A DNA stretch of 64,000 nucleotides from Tetrapyrgos nigripes. Its lineage: Eukaryota > Basidiomycota > Agaricomycetes > Agaricales > Campanellaceae. The translations under genes and the position numbers were made by a program. The notes beneath the pieces were generated by a model. That model searched no databases. It saw only the letters and a program-made list of their open reading frames with translations, and had not been told where the DNA came from. Below are positions 1 through 11,739 of the stretch, in pieces (the stretch's first letter is position 1; every line of letters starts with the position of its first letter). Location: positions 956,282 through 1,020,281 of the forward strand of contig JAACJM010000012.1 in NCBI GenBank assembly GCA_013368315.1, written 5' to 3'.

Positions 1-41
1 ATCTTGGCCCTCTGCTCTAGTATTTAGTCCCTGAAATTACT

Positions 42-67
42 GGGGGGCAAAGGGGGGCAAAGGGGGC
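42..67 (+). repeat. G-rich short tandem repeat
   Basis: Three G runs of 6, 6 and 5 bases are separated by CAAA, a 10-base unit repeated about two and a half times. The tract could form a G-quadruplex by splitting the long runs. The surrounding first 220 bases hold no recognisable gene. Confidence 0.5.
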
Positions 68-224
68 CAAGTGTCTCGGCTTTCAATTGATCGATATCAA
101 AGCTGGAGGCGTGGACGTGAAGGACTCAGAGAGTGAAGGAAAGAGAAGGCTGAATGAATTTGCGAGCCAAGACTCGTCTGACGACCGCGAAAACCACGAC
201 GTCGATAGCTTCAAAAGCCTCAAG

Positions 225-1720
225 TCAATTCTGTTTTAATTTCAGACGGAGCATGAGTGCTCGGGCTGAGTTGAGAGCAAGTCCGGGTCCGACAATGGGA
301 GCCAAGACCATCACTGTTAGAGTCAGAACGGATACAAACAGAAACGGAAGCCGAAATGGACAGAGGGTGGTTTTGACTTTGACCTTGGGGTTGGGAATGA
401 GGGTGATCTCGTCCGATCCGATGTCGATGTCTTGATGTTGCTCCGAGTCTTCTGGGCTTGCACAACTTGGCAAGATGAGAACTGGAGTCGGAGTCGGACT
501 CATCCTGTTCTGACGCGAGGCGTTTCCTTTTGCTTGGTCGTGAACCCGGTACTGTGACGATGAGCGAGGATTCTAGAGAAAGAGAAGGGGTAGACGTGAG
601 GGTGGATATGTCTTTCGTCTCTTAGCCTACTACTAGCTAGGCCTCGAGACAGTACCTCTTAACAAACTCGACCAATTTCTGATTCAGATCTGACCGATTA
701 CGTCCCGGAAAGACGTTGGCGAAAGCGCAAAGATCATGGACGGCTTGAGAGAGTTGGGCAAGAGTGAGGTCATGATCACTCTCTCCGAGTCCGTCAACCC
801 TCAGGCTGCCACTGGGTCTACGAACACCGAGCAGAAAACAGAGGAAGATGGGGGTAGATCATTGCGAGGGGGGTAACTAGAGTAGTGCGTAGAGGTCAGA
901 CAAAAAGAAAGAAAAAGGAAAAATCACAATTCTCGAACGTCAAACTCACCTTGCCAAATTCAGAAGAAACAAATGTTTTCTCAGCTCTTCATCTTTTATC
1001 AATTCAACGAGAAAAGTCTTCAAAATATCCCTTCGAAACTCGTCTGGTACTTCAGGCCCATTCGGGAGCAGCGTGCTTCGTTCCTTTGCCTTACTATCGT
1101 TACTGCTAGTCCTCCCACCACCCTCACCCTCATCCCCCTCCCAAGTGGGCCATGGCCACCTCGAAATAATACCCCCCGCGCAAAAATCCTAAAGCCTTTC
1201 CTCTCGACTTCTCCCACTTCAATTCTGCACGCGCCAGAGTCTGCGGGGGTAATGTGTCGATTGAGGATGTGGGGTGTGTTGGTGACTTGGAAGATTTCGG
1301 CTTGGAATGCGCTGCGAGTGACGTGAGTAAGAAGTAGGTGAGTTTAGAGGGAAAAGAAAAGAGAAGAAGCTGCGACGAAAGTGTGAGAAAGACGAGCATC
1401 TTATTCCTGAACGCGTGGTAGTGGTACTAAGTACTAGACTGTAGACAATCAAAAAGTGTATGTATGTCAGTAGTACTAAAGCCGCTATAACAAGAATCAG
1501 ATAGTAGGTCATATCGTAAAACATCGTATCGTTTGCATTGATTGAAGGCTGGTTGTAATTGAAAGTAAGTAGATGCAGAGGCTGATTGACTACCATGTTT
1601 GGATGCATAGTGGACGACAAGAGGAACTTGAGAGGAACGTCGCGCTCGCACTTGACTAGCTCCATCGCAACAGTAAGGTTGAATTAGATAAGCAGCGTCA
1701 TCGTCATATTTTGCCTCCAA
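225..1720 (-). pseudogene. Unrecognised minus-strand gene family M1, copy 1 (fragmented)
   Basis: I do not recognise this family. It recurs four times in the window. Reading the minus strand from high to low coordinates, pieces in different frames give a helical segment around FRRDILKTFLVELIKDEELR (about 960-1040), another around DLTLAQLSQAVHDLCAF followed by SDLNQKLVEFVKRY (about 660-790), then a basic stretch KRKRLAS with a serine/aspartate run (about 480-540) that resembles a nuclear localisation region. Several introns with good GT-AG borders seem to separate these pieces, and no continuous spliced frame could be followed, so this copy is probably broken. The related copy at 33130-34970 is longer and adds a lysine/glycine-rich and acidic stretch. 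A nuclear protein is an inference from composition only. Confidence 0.4.
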
Positions 1721-2795
1721 GTCTCTCTCTCATATCCCTGTTCGAAAACCCTGTCCTATTCCAATTACCCCTTTCAGACTAAAGCCACCTTTCAAGATTA
1801 TCGCAACGCTTCTCAATTCTGTCCAGTTGATAACTCGGAGGGCATTCAATCAAAATCAACCTCGTTTTTCCGCGTTTTCTTCAAGGTGGCGTTATTTTCA
1901 GTACTTGGCGTCAAGACATGCTATGTCGGTTTGCCCTTTGAGCCACGTTGAGACACATTCAGAGTGACCTGCGGATTATGATCGTTGGTGAGTATTGCAA
2001 GAGTTCAACTTCAACGCCGTGCATCCTAGACCCACTGTCAAGACTTCATGCCAAGTTTGACCTCGAATATTTATCTATCTTATTATTAGGATGCGTGTAG
2101 AACTCCGCTGGTGGTCGACTCGTCGTGGACCTTCAGGGCTTGAGCAAGGCCGTGTTATTATGGGCTAGGACAATTGTTCAAGAGAGGATAACGATATTGC
2201 CTATATCCAGAACAGCCGTTGGGCAGAAACCTATCAAGTCGCGAGGAATTGGGATCTCGGGATCTAGAATGTTGAGGGTTCGTGGACGGTAATGCCAGAG
2301 ATGCAGATGGACGATTTTTGGACGAGGTTTAGGATAGAGCGAAGAGTTGGAGATTGGCTGGATGCGTGAGAGATCGTGAGTTTGGTTTCATCTTATCATG
2401 TCGTATGTAATTTGAATCATTTTCCTAGTACAGTGCGCATTACCCGTGTTGACGCCGAATCATTTATTTATTGTCATACTTGAAGAGTTGAAATGTACTC
2501 GAAATGTACTCGCCCTCAATGCAGGGCTAATGCACGGTTTTAATTTGACAATTTTTACACTTCTTCGGACTCCTCGCGTCGGTCGCCTGCCCACTATCCT
2601 TGTCCCTACTGAACCCTGGTCTGGCAGTACATCTCCTTGTATTTGTCCTGTCCATCTGTCATGAGAGGCGTCCAATGGAAGTGCTGGCCAAATTTTAATT
2701 CGGAACATCATGCTTGACATGCGTCTTGGTGACACATTGCAAACGAGCTTCTCGTTCTCGTTACTACAAACATTCCCTTGTTCACTACTATCACC
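1721..2795. other. Paralogous 5' flank of the receptor gene, copy 1
   Basis: This stretch of about 1 kb is repeated upstream of every DUF6535-ankyrin copy (18040-19223, 35100-36350, 57870-59406). Short open segments and apparent GT-AG intron borders occur, but no protein family is recognisable and the frames differ between copies. It probably holds the promoter of the receptor gene and may contain remnants of an older gene. No clear TATA box was identified. Confidence 0.4.
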
Positions 2796-5700
2796 ATGAG
2801 CAAGCCAGCATCGCCGACAGACACCTCCCCATCCCCTCCGAACAGCACAATATCTCAAAGAACTCCAACTCCTCCGAACATTCCTTCAGTTGTACAGAGC
2901 AGTACGGATGATACCCATACCCAGGCAGGCATGAGACGGCGTCAGTCCACTGGAAAAGTTTTTGATGGAGCAGCAGGTAGTGGAAATGGGGGCCAGGGAA
3001 TTCGCGGTGGTGAGTCTGTCGCTGGGTGCTATCGGTCAACGATACTGATCGTGACGCCCAGAAGTCCCTCGTCTCAGTCTGTTCCCACCGACGCTACCAA
3101 CGTCGCAAAGAACCCAGAGCCGGCCGCTGGTTTTGATGAAGGGATAGATACGACCACTGCGCTGTCGCGTCAGTCTACTCGACGTGCTGCTGTTGGTACC
3201 AGTGATATGGGTTCCAGCGTTCCTTGAAACATAGTCATACTGCCAGTGAGGTAGACGCCGATGGCACTTCCAGGTGTATGTTTTGTTTGTCTCGTTTTAG
3301 TGGACGTATACTTGGACACTAAATACCCTTCCAGTCAGGCGTAACTCGATGGAATTGCAGTCTTCCTCCGTGGCGAACAAATGTATGTAATGGCCTCGGT
3401 CCTTTCTTTCATATCCATGACCATTATCTGTAGCCGGCGAGGAGAGGGTTTCGCACCGTGTACTGGATAGGCGTCAGAGCCAAGGTTAGTAACACGCGCT
3501 CTCATGATGTTTGTTTTAAGTATACTAACTAGGCATCATCGGTCAGAGAGCGATGAGGGGACAACGAACACGTCTCATCGAGACGATGGCAAGAATCCAG
3601 ACCGTATCAATGTACCGACTCTCAACAGTGAGTAATGCTAACCTTCTGTCAGGGAAAGCTTAACTGACAACGATAATTCCAGACGCTACTGATGGGATTG
3701 GTCAACGTCCATCCACCTCTTCAGTACATGAGTCAACCAACGGAGGTGAGGTTTGATTCTATTATCTCTTTCATAAGTTGTTGATGGTTGATGGCTTGGG
3801 CAGAATATAAGAGTGGGACGGATGATCCGTATCAGAACACCCTGCCCCGGAAAATACGAAAAGCCAAAGTCATCTGTTTATGGGGGTATGGGAAACCAGC
3901 AACAGCCGGCTCGACAACCTACAGTCCTGGACCGACTTGCAATGAAATCAGAACCTCAGCCGAGTCACCTGTCATCTTCATACAGTGGTGAGTATCCCTG
4001 TGAAGGCTCTTAAGTGCTGGACTAATCCTTTTAATCAAATAGAATACAGGAACTATGACTATACTAAAAAGTATCCTGTGGATGAGCTCGGGAAAGAAGT
4101 CAGCGAGAATGCTCGGGTCTGGAAGGTTTACTTAGACGAGGCTGAGGAAACTGACAGGGAGATGTTGAGTGGATTCAGAGATACACTCGACGCTCTCCTG
4201 GTGTTTGTGAGTGCCATTATATCTCTAGAGAATCCACTGCTGACTCGTGTACTAGGCAGCGCTCTTTTCCGCGGTAGTAACATCCTTCATAATCTCTGCT
4301 GTTGACTCTCTCCAACCAGATTACAGTCAAATCACAGCTATGCTCCTGGTCGAGCAAAACCTGCTTCTTCGTGCCGCTGGGAATCCCACTGCTATTGGCA
4401 ATGTTAAAACTGCGTTGGTCAACCTGGACAGCGCAGACGCGAGTACTGCTGATCTCTGGATCAACGGTCTCTTCTTTGGCAGTTTATCACTGTCATTGGC
4501 TACAGCTCTCCTCTCTGTGCTTGTCAAGCAATGGCTTCAAGCATATTCCTCCTCCCTCCCCACTGGTAATGCTCGCGAGCGTGCCAAGATCCGCCAGTTT
4601 CGATATGCTGGACTCACAGATTGGAAAGTCCCACAAATCATTGGAACTCTTCCCATCATCCTCCATGCTTCCCTTGGTCTATTTATGGCAGGGTTCTCAC
4701 TGTATGTTTCAGAGCTTCAGCCCTCACTGTGCTGGATAGTTGTCTCTGTCACAGCCATCTCCTTCCTGATGTATCTGGGGAGCATTGTCATTCCAGTCAT
4801 CATCACCATTCAATGTCCATACAGAATCCCACTACTTTTTGTCCCTCTCAATTTCATCATTTTCTTTCCCCTCCAAATTGGCAAATGTCTTTGGAGAAGG
4901 GTCAAATACTATTGGCAGAGACGTCAGCGTCCATGGATGTCTATTCCACAGTGGCCCTCTCTTCCTAGTAATTCCATACAAGCTGCAGAAGCTACATTTC
5001 TGAAGCCCAATGATATTGATAAAGAGGAATATGATTGGAACATATCCCTTCCTCATAACCCATACACTCATCATCACTCTATCCTGGCTGACTGCATCAA
5101 ATGGCTACAATCCCTGCAATCAAATGATTCAATGCAGGACATTGTAGGTCAGGCTCTGCATGGAATCATGAAGGAGCACATCATTAGAGGGGACGATGGG
5201 AAGCAATATTTTTGTCCAGCTCTGAAATGCTACATCAACAACCTTGACTTGAAATTGATTCTGAGCTGGATATTGAGCACACCTCGAATTGGCGATAAAG
5301 AGTATAAATCTAACCTCTGTAAATCTCTGTGCACAGAGTGGGAAAAGGCAACAGAGAATTTTGAGGGTTTTCCTCGAAAGGAATTGGAGGGCCGTCTGCA
5401 TGATGAAGCTTGGCGTGGAAATTTGCAGCATGTCAAAACCCTGATTGCAATGGGGACAGATGTTAATGCTAAGGGAGGGCACTTTGGGTTTGCATTGCAG
5501 GCAGCAGCAGCTCAGGGACACCTGGAGATTGTCAGATATCTTGTGGAGAAAGGAGCAGATGTTAATGCTGAGGGAGGGTTCTTTGGGTTTGCATTGCAGG
5601 CAGCAGCAGCTTTTGGACACCTGGAGATTGTCAGATATCTTGTGGAGAAAGGAGCAGATGTTAATGCTGAGGGACGGCTCTATGGGTTTCCATTGCAGGC

Positions 5701-5971
5701 AGCAGCAGCTATGGGACACCTGGAGATTGTCAGATATCTTGTGGAGAAAGGAGCAGATGTTAATGCTAAGGGAGGGCACTACGGGTTTGCATTGCAGGCA
5801 GCAGCAGCTATGGGACACCTGGAGATTGTCAGATATCTTGTGGAGAAAGGAGCAGATGTTAATGCTCAGGGAGGGGCACAGAGATCTGCTCTCAACGCAG
5901 CATATGCTTTCGGTCATAGCCAGATTGCTGAATATCTGGTATCTAAAGGAGCAACTCGAGCACCCAAGTAG
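2796..5971 (+). CDS. DUF6535-ankyrin repeat membrane protein, copy 1 (frameshifts in exons 2 and 7)
   Basis: Nine exons are inferred: 2796-3009, 3062-3275, 3335-3382, 3434-3484, 3547-3627, 3683-3745, 3804-3987, 4043-4206 and 4256-5971. Exons 1-7 encode a Ser/Thr/Pro/Gln-rich, probably disordered N-terminus. Exon 8 and the start of exon 9 encode the DUF6535 signature: KVYLDEAEETDREML, then AALFSAVVTSFIISA just after the last intron. Four hydrophobic segments follow, and a possible fifth near PLLFVPLNFIIFFPLQ. After a linker of about 200 residues come a degenerate cap, four near-identical ankyrin repeats and a C-terminal cap, ending at TAG. Compared with copies 2 and 3, single C bases are missing at about 3066-3068, 3214-3215, 3840-3842 and 3864-3865, all in C runs, so exons 2 and 7 are out of frame. 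Exon 9 is open throughout. Function is unknown; a membrane-anchored recognition role is an inference. Confidence 0.75.
5400..5960 (+). repeat. 99-bp ankyrin-coding tandem repeat, copy 1
   Basis: Tandem 99-base units each encode one 33-residue ankyrin repeat around GHLEIVRYLVEKGADVNA. The core of each unit is identical even at synonymous positions, while the residue before GH and the two before GF vary (QGH, FGH, MGH; HF, FF, LY, HY). Four core units lie between two degenerate capping repeats. Confidence 0.9.
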
Positions 5972-6063
5972 TTACCTGTAAGTAGATGTTTAATAATATT
6001 AAGGGCCCTGGCAGGGTCCAGGGTTGCTTTTAGGATTATGTATGTGTAAAGGACGGCCTAGGA

Positions 6064-6069
6064 AATAAA
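6064..6069 (+). terminator. Polyadenylation signal, receptor copy 1
   Basis: An AATAAA hexamer lies about 95 bases after the stop codon. It is kept at the same place after all four copies. Between stop and signal is a conserved inverted repeat, CCCTGGCAGGG, that could form a small hairpin in the 3' UTR. Confidence 0.5.
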
Positions 6070-6225
6070 GATTAAGAGAGTAATGCCCAAACGGCAATTG
6101 TGTTGCCTCGCAGACACATGATGCTATCACTACAGGTCTGTCACCTTCAACAACTACGCGTAACTTGTGTCGTGTATTAGACTAAGACGGATGTGTATGC
6201 TAAACGTAATTTTGAAAAAAGAAAT

Positions 6226-7593
6226 CTAATTAACCTCCTTCGCAACACCATCCAATCCCTTAAATCCCCTGAGCCCACTCTCCACCACCTGCTCATGCCC
6301 CTCCTTCCTCGCCTCCTCCACCGTCCAATGCTCATACGCCAAACTAACCCTCTCCCAATCAATCACACTCCAAAACTCTTTGATCCAAGCCTCCTTACCC
6401 CATACGCCATAACCCACACTTGTCCATGCGTGCTCATGGACGGAGAGACAGAAGAGGGGGTAGAGGGTTTCGTCGATGTTGAGTGTGGAGGAGAGGCCTA
6501 GGGCGTTACTGCTACCGGGACCAGAGGGGTTTTTGGACATAGCCATAGTGTAGTGGTCGGACCGAAATAAAGTCTTTTGATATCTCGGTTGCAACGCAGC
6601 GTTGTTCAACCCAAGACCCATGTTGAAAGCACTTGCATTTTAGGGAGTGGGTTCGTCGAAGAGGGAGGCGGGGATCATGTTTTCTTCTCCGAGGTTTTTC
6701 TTGTCAGCCAAGGACGGGGTTGGAGTGTGTATGAAACGAGGGTGAAGAGGGTGGTTCATTGGGGTGCTGCTAGACGCAGAAGAGACGCCAGAAGCAGAAG
6801 AAGGTGAGACACCTGGAGGAGGGGATTTTGGTGTCAGTGCGGGTGTGGGCGACGCGTTTGCTTCGCTTTCGGCTTCATAATCCTCATTTTCCCCTTCATA
6901 CTGCTCAATCTTTTCCCCCAGTAATCATCTCAGCTAACTCTTCCATCCACTCTCGCATATACAGATCCCCCTTCATCAACGGATCCCCTCTATCATACTG
7001 CAACATCCCACTCCCTTCGAATGCCCCATATATGTCCGACTCCTCACCAAAAGCGACCCTGGCCCAAACGTCGGTATGACAGCTGTGTTTCCAGCGGCAT
7101 CAGTGACGAACCAGATGTAGCCGTTGGTAAACATCTCCATGGCAGCTGCGGAAAAGGGAGATTTGAGTTGGGTGAGGGAGCCGTGTTGTAAGCGGATTTG
7201 GGTGAGGAGGTGGGGGAAATGAGGTGTTGGTGGGGGGAGGTGTTTGGGGGAGGGGGGAGAGCTGTGAAAGGACGAAGTGGTCGTTGAGGAAGCGTAGTTG
7301 AAGGCGAGGACAAAGGAGCGTTCGGGGGTGGCACGGATGATGGTGTCGACGACGGAGAGGCCTTCGTCTAGAAAAGGCTTTAGTAAAAGTAGTGAAAAGT
7401 AAAAGATGTACACACCCTTGACCTCTTCATTCAGCCTCTATAACAACCCCTGCTGTTAGTCCACCGTAACGACCTTGTATGCAGGAGGAGGCAAAAAGTT
7501 GGGCAAGCCTTGGTCGATACGTGTACGCAGTGGAGGAATGTCGTGCAGAGCGCGTCTGCCTAGAAAGCGACTTGGAGTCGTAAATGGACGCAT
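6226..7593 (-). pseudogene. Mitochondrial ribosomal protein mS42-like (SOD fold), copy 1, degenerate
   Basis: The minus strand encodes a protein of the iron/manganese superoxide dismutase fold found in the mitochondrial small ribosomal subunit (mS42/Rsm26 type). The N-terminus from the ATG at 7593 (MRPFTTPSRFLGRRALHDIP) resembles a mitochondrial presequence followed by PPLRTRIDQGLPNFLPPP. Further on come MFTNGYIWFVTDAAGN and the C-terminal SOD motif HEHAWTSVGYGVWGKEAW followed by WERVSLAYEHW. An in-frame TAA follows VVTVD, a TAG replaces the Gln of LLQRLNEEV, and CAA is changed to TAA before NASAFNMG, so this copy cannot make a full protein. Introns near 7350-7420 are still visible. It lies tail-to-tail with the receptor gene. 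Confidence 0.6.
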
Positions 7594-7689
7594 TCCCGAC
7601 ACGTTGACTTTGGTTTCTTCGCCTTTCCTTAGAGTGAATTCGGTGTCAGCGATGCCATGGTCAGAGTCTAAATTCATTTCAAGTGAGAA

Positions 7690-9420
7690 AACGTCGAATA
7701 AATGCGAGGTGAGAGAAAGCAGAAAGGATGTGTAGCAGCGGATTTGCTAGCAGAACAAGCTTGTCCATCAGATGAACACTGGAGACAGATTACTGAGCGG
7801 ATGGTCGTTGGGAGGACATTTATTTTTAGCCGCGTCTACTTGAATTTCGTCATCAACATCCTTGGTCCTCGATTGCGCAACAGTATACACGGCGACCGCT
7901 GAGGTCAAGCTGATTTACAGGTGCGTACTATTCCATAGATTGGGTCATTCGCAAAGATGAAATGCTCTTTAGGTATTTCAGGCCTTTACTTCCAGCTTCA
8001 CGCTCGTATGAAGCTGCGCCAAAATGCCTTTTCAGTTTTTCAGATCTGCTAGGAGTATCTGAGCTGTAGTCATATGCAGCGCTGTTCTTCAACTTCCTCC
8101 CTATCTCTCTGGTCCTGTTGACCAACGCGTTCAGTAATCAAGCAGTTCATATCGCACCTGAAGCCTTCAACGCTTCCTCTGCAGAGTTTGAAGACTAGAT
8201 TAATGTTCGGGAAGCTGCTTTCCCTGATGGCATCACTGCAGTCGGTTCGTACAGTTCAATTCGCCATGGATTGCCTTGACTCACCGTTATCAGCTCGACG
8301 GAGCGACTGTGTCGAGCACCAATGGTGACGAACCCTTTGTCGCAGTTGACGCGAGCGCTGAGAGTACAGGGGCTTGGGAACTCATCAGAATGGTGAGCGT
8401 TACCTGCTCAAATGATATTGTGATGCGTTCTAACCTCTGTTTCGTGTCGTTCTCCAGTTACCAATATTTGGGAAGTTGGAATTACATTTTGCGTAACAAT
8501 CCCTTCCTCTTAATGACTCGGTCAGTCTCAAAGTCCAGCGTGTAAACGAGGCTAAGTCTGATACAAATCACGTTGGTTTCCTTTCTTTCTTGGGTTTATA
8601 CATCATCTTATACCACTTTTTCCAACAGCTACCCTACCGATCCCGTACTATTGAGACAAAACCTACCGCATTCACCGACACTGCTTCCTGACGTTCAGGA
8701 AATTGGCTCGTCCAAGCTTCCGATGACCTGCAACAACGCTCTCCGACCCGACAACAACCATCAACAGCAGCAGTCATCGACACTGACGGACCCCAAGAGC
8801 TCCTCAACGTCATGCTCGATACACTCCCCCTCAGCAATGTAGCTTTCCCAGACAGATTGACCCCTCCTCAAAATCGTCCCGGCTTCTCGAGCGAAACTGC
8901 GTTTTCATACTCGAAGATGGTATCACTGGGATTTTGGTCGTCACCACTTTTACTTTGTTCCGTCTTGCTAACGTACAGGACGATCTAGCGAGAGGACTGC
9001 AAGGTTGAAGGATAGCGCCAGAAATGGTATAACGCGTTCCGATCACTGGCTTCATCGGATTGTAAGTCTTACTACGCAATTCCTCCCGGTGGTCTATCAA
9101 CCAATTAATTATTTCATTCACTTTAGCTCGCCGGTCTCAAGAACACTACGGAACCTTTAGGTCCTTCTCGATACCAAGATACGTGCAGGAACTCTGGCTC
9201 AACTTGTGGTCGAAAGCATCATCGCAAATAACGCCGATCCTTCTGTATCCTCCCTTTTTAATCCTCGCCATTGGACCAATGAAGACAGTGCTCATATCGC
9301 TGCCGATTTTGACTTTATGGATCCTGCTGTAGAAGAGATGATCAACAGACATGCTGATGCTTTCTTTCAGAGGTATGCTATTGGTTTTCGTTGACTTCTT
9401 GCTATGCGCTGGTATGCGCA
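7690..9420 (+). pseudogene. Unrecognised gene X, copy 1
   Basis: I do not recognise this family. Pieces in shifting frames read DDLARGLQG, LKDSARNGITRSDHW (about 9000-9045) and, most clearly, LAQLVVESIIANNADPSVSS with NPRHWTNEDSAHIAADFDF (about 9190-9380). Intron borders are visible, for example before 9060-9127. Relative to copies 2 and 3, about 500 bases are missing at about 8073, joining TAGTCA directly to TATGCAGCGCTG; the missing part encodes an exon with VLRDLARISAQCYESEYHLH. It could be the 5' part of the THO2-like gene that follows directly on the same strand, but I could not confirm that. Confidence 0.4.
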
Positions 9421-11660
9421 GAACTGCGAGATTTAGCCAAATCTGCGCGTAATATCCCGTTCTTGATCCCAGCCCGGGTAATACACTCCTCCTCCCGATC
9501 TGGAATTGGAGTTGTTTATCTCACTTTCTTTCAACGATGATTTGGACTTGGGTTTTTTTCAAGTCTTCAGTGCCATCGCCTTCAACGACTTCCCCCCAAA
9601 AAATGACATCGTCACATAGTGTGACAGCTCTCTGAAGAGAACGACGACAATCACTCGAAAGTCGGTGGAAAAACCGTTCTGCATCCAGGATTCCACACTA
9701 CATATGCCTATGCCACCCGACTAGTTCCTGAAGTGGCCCGATTTCCAGAAGGTTCTTCGTAAATGACACCGAAAGGTTGCTGCGCTGTGAGTGGTTTTGA
9801 ATAAACTTACAACATCGACATTAAGCTCGTTATAGGCTTTTACAGAGTGTATCCAGACAGAGTTCATGCATGTGTACAACGCGATCATTGTGCTGAAAGC
9901 AATGTTGCCCGTGTTTCCCCGCTGACAGTGGTCCACAGCTCAACAAGGCGAAGGATCGGTTCCTTGAGACTGAAGAACTCAAAATCCTAGGCAAGGCGTG
10001 AGTCCTAGTCACACTTTTCGTACTCGACGCCTAGCTCATGCTTGATTGGAAAGTTATTCTTCCGCGTTGAAAAAGCACGAGAGATTCTGGGCTTCCCAAA
10101 GTTCCCACTAAGGTAATTCTTCACATTCATCTTACTATGTCTTGCATCACTGATTATTTGTTATTTGTTTAGCCAAACGGAATGCCATTCACAAAACCTA
10201 CTGCTTTCGTACCCGATAAGCCCAGAGCGGCTGTACTGCCAGTTGGACCGAATGCTCAGACCAATGCTAATCCAGCCAGTGAACGTGGAACACCTTAGCC
10301 TTCTACGCCTTCTGCTCCTCGTGCCCAGCTTGCTACTGCTGCTCAACCGCTTATCCCTGATAAACTTGTAGTGAGTAATGCAGCTGTATCAAGAAACTCA
10401 TCCATGGATAGGTATGGTTTGTATTGCCTGTCCTTGGTTTTCTGTCTTTGTAACCTGTGTTGTAGCATACCCCGTCCACCAGTGGTCAAGAGAGTTAGAC
10501 AAGATGCTAACAGCATGCCAGCGTCGTCTGGACCTTCCACCGAGTCCAAGCCGGCAGAAAGCAAACCACACCGAGTCAAACGCAGTCTACCCAGGAATCG
10601 AGGGAGACCGTAAAGCGATCCATGAATCGTTCTGACAAGGAGTCTCGAAGTCAGAATGTTTCGGCTGCACCTTCCCTCGGCCTCGTTCCCCTTCACCGCA
10701 GACTCGTCCTGACACACGCAATCACAGTGTAAACAGTCGTCCAAGCAGTGGTCGAACACGCTCCGACCATACGACTGGTGACAATGCAGCTGAAGACAAG
10801 CGTGAATCTCGGAATGATTCTCGTGATGCACCGATTTGCCGCAACGGTTTGACTCATACACACAGCGAGCGTGGTGCCAGAGAACGAGATGGCGACCATG
10901 GCAAGCACCGTGACCGTCGAGACGGGGAAAGAGATAGGGACAGGGACAGGGATCATGAAAAAGATTGTGAGAGGGACAGAGATAGAGATAGAGACCGTCA
11001 CGGTGATCGCCATAGAAGAGATGAAACCGATGGGGATCGTGGAAGTAGGAAAGAACGAGAAAGCAGGAACCGTGGGCCGTTACAAGGTTCTGGTGGTGAT
11101 GATAGGACACCACCTTCCCGCCCTGATCCTTCACAGCATCGGAGTGCAATTGATGAATTTAGGAAATGGAGAAGAGATGCCGATGAGGATGTGAGCAATT
11201 CTTTTTCTTTGCGTGTTTCTGTCATGAAACTCATATTTCTCTATGCGATGCAGTCCAAACGAGGTTCTTCAAAACGCAACTCTCGTAGAGAGCCCAGAAG
11301 TGAGGATTGTGCTGGTTGTCGTGCTGCGGACAAGGATAGGCACGACAGACGGGGCGACACTGAGAGGCAGAGAAGAGAGCGAGACGGTGATGGCGATAAT
11401 AGAGGTTCAGATAAGGTAGGTTCTAGGTCCAAAACCTCTGTTTCGCATCTCACAATTCTCATACGCAACAGTCTGGGGAACAGCGTCAAGATGCGCAACC
11501 CACAGCGCCCTCTGGCAAAGTTTCTCCGGCCTCAACGCCTTCTGCCCTGCGGGCAATATGTCTTCTGAGTCTTCGAGAAGTAAGAATGATTCCAGAATCC
11601 ACACCGCTGGGTCAAAAACCATCGCGACAGATTACTTAATCTCGACAATGGCTCTGCCAG
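9421..11660 (+). pseudogene. THO complex subunit 2-like, C-terminal part, copy 1
   Basis: THO2/THOC2 is the scaffold of the nuclear THO complex that couples transcription to mRNA export. After an acceptor at about 9847 the sequence reads CIQTEFMHVYNAIIVLKAM then LPVFP, and in the next frame ADSGPQLNKAKDRFLETEEL with LKILGKA, matching the conserved end of the THO2 domain. A low-complexity tail follows: NGMPFTKPTAFVPDKPRA, a Ser/Pro/Gln stretch, then a long Arg/Asp/Glu-rich region (10849-11200) with RDRDRD repeats and RPDPSQHRSA, as in basidiomycete THO2 C-termini. The frame changes within the conserved part and the N-terminal two thirds is absent or unrecognisable, so I treat it as a remnant. 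It runs directly into MSH2 sequence near 11700. Confidence 0.55.
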
Positions 11661-11739
11661 TCTTCGTTCTTGCACTCTATAAGCGATAAAGAGATACACC
11701 GACAGCCTGAAGCATCGTCGTATCCTCCTCAAAAAGACG

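Noticed and set aside
1..70. Telomeric repeat at the window start
   Set aside because: The G-rich tract is GGGGGGCAAA, not TTAGGG, and has fewer than three full units.
5129..5917. Minus-strand Cys/Ser-rich frame across the array (KISDNLQVSHSCCCLQCKP), also in the other copies
   Set aside because: Antisense shadow of the repeats; it stays open because the same stop-free unit is repeated.
5400..5960. CRISPR array
   Set aside because: Regularly spaced repeats are seen, but the whole unit is conserved and coding; there are no unique spacers and the genome is eukaryotic.
5445..5981. Long plus-strand frame overlapping the ankyrin array (RQQQLRDTWRLSDILW repeats), present in all four copies
   Set aside because: It is the +1 shadow of the 99-base repeat. 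The ankyrin frame has the family match, continuity with DUF6535 and capping repeats.
6226..7593. Active Fe/Mn superoxide dismutase
   Set aside because: The fold motifs resemble the mitoribosomal branch, the linker is long and low-complexity, and the expected set of metal ligands is not clear; all copies also carry stops or truncations.
10343..11149. 268-codon His/Cys-rich minus-strand frame opposite the THO2-like tail
   Set aside because: Antisense of the Arg/Asp-rich tail. The composition (HDPCPCPYLF) follows from the GACAGG repeats, and the plus strand has the family signal.
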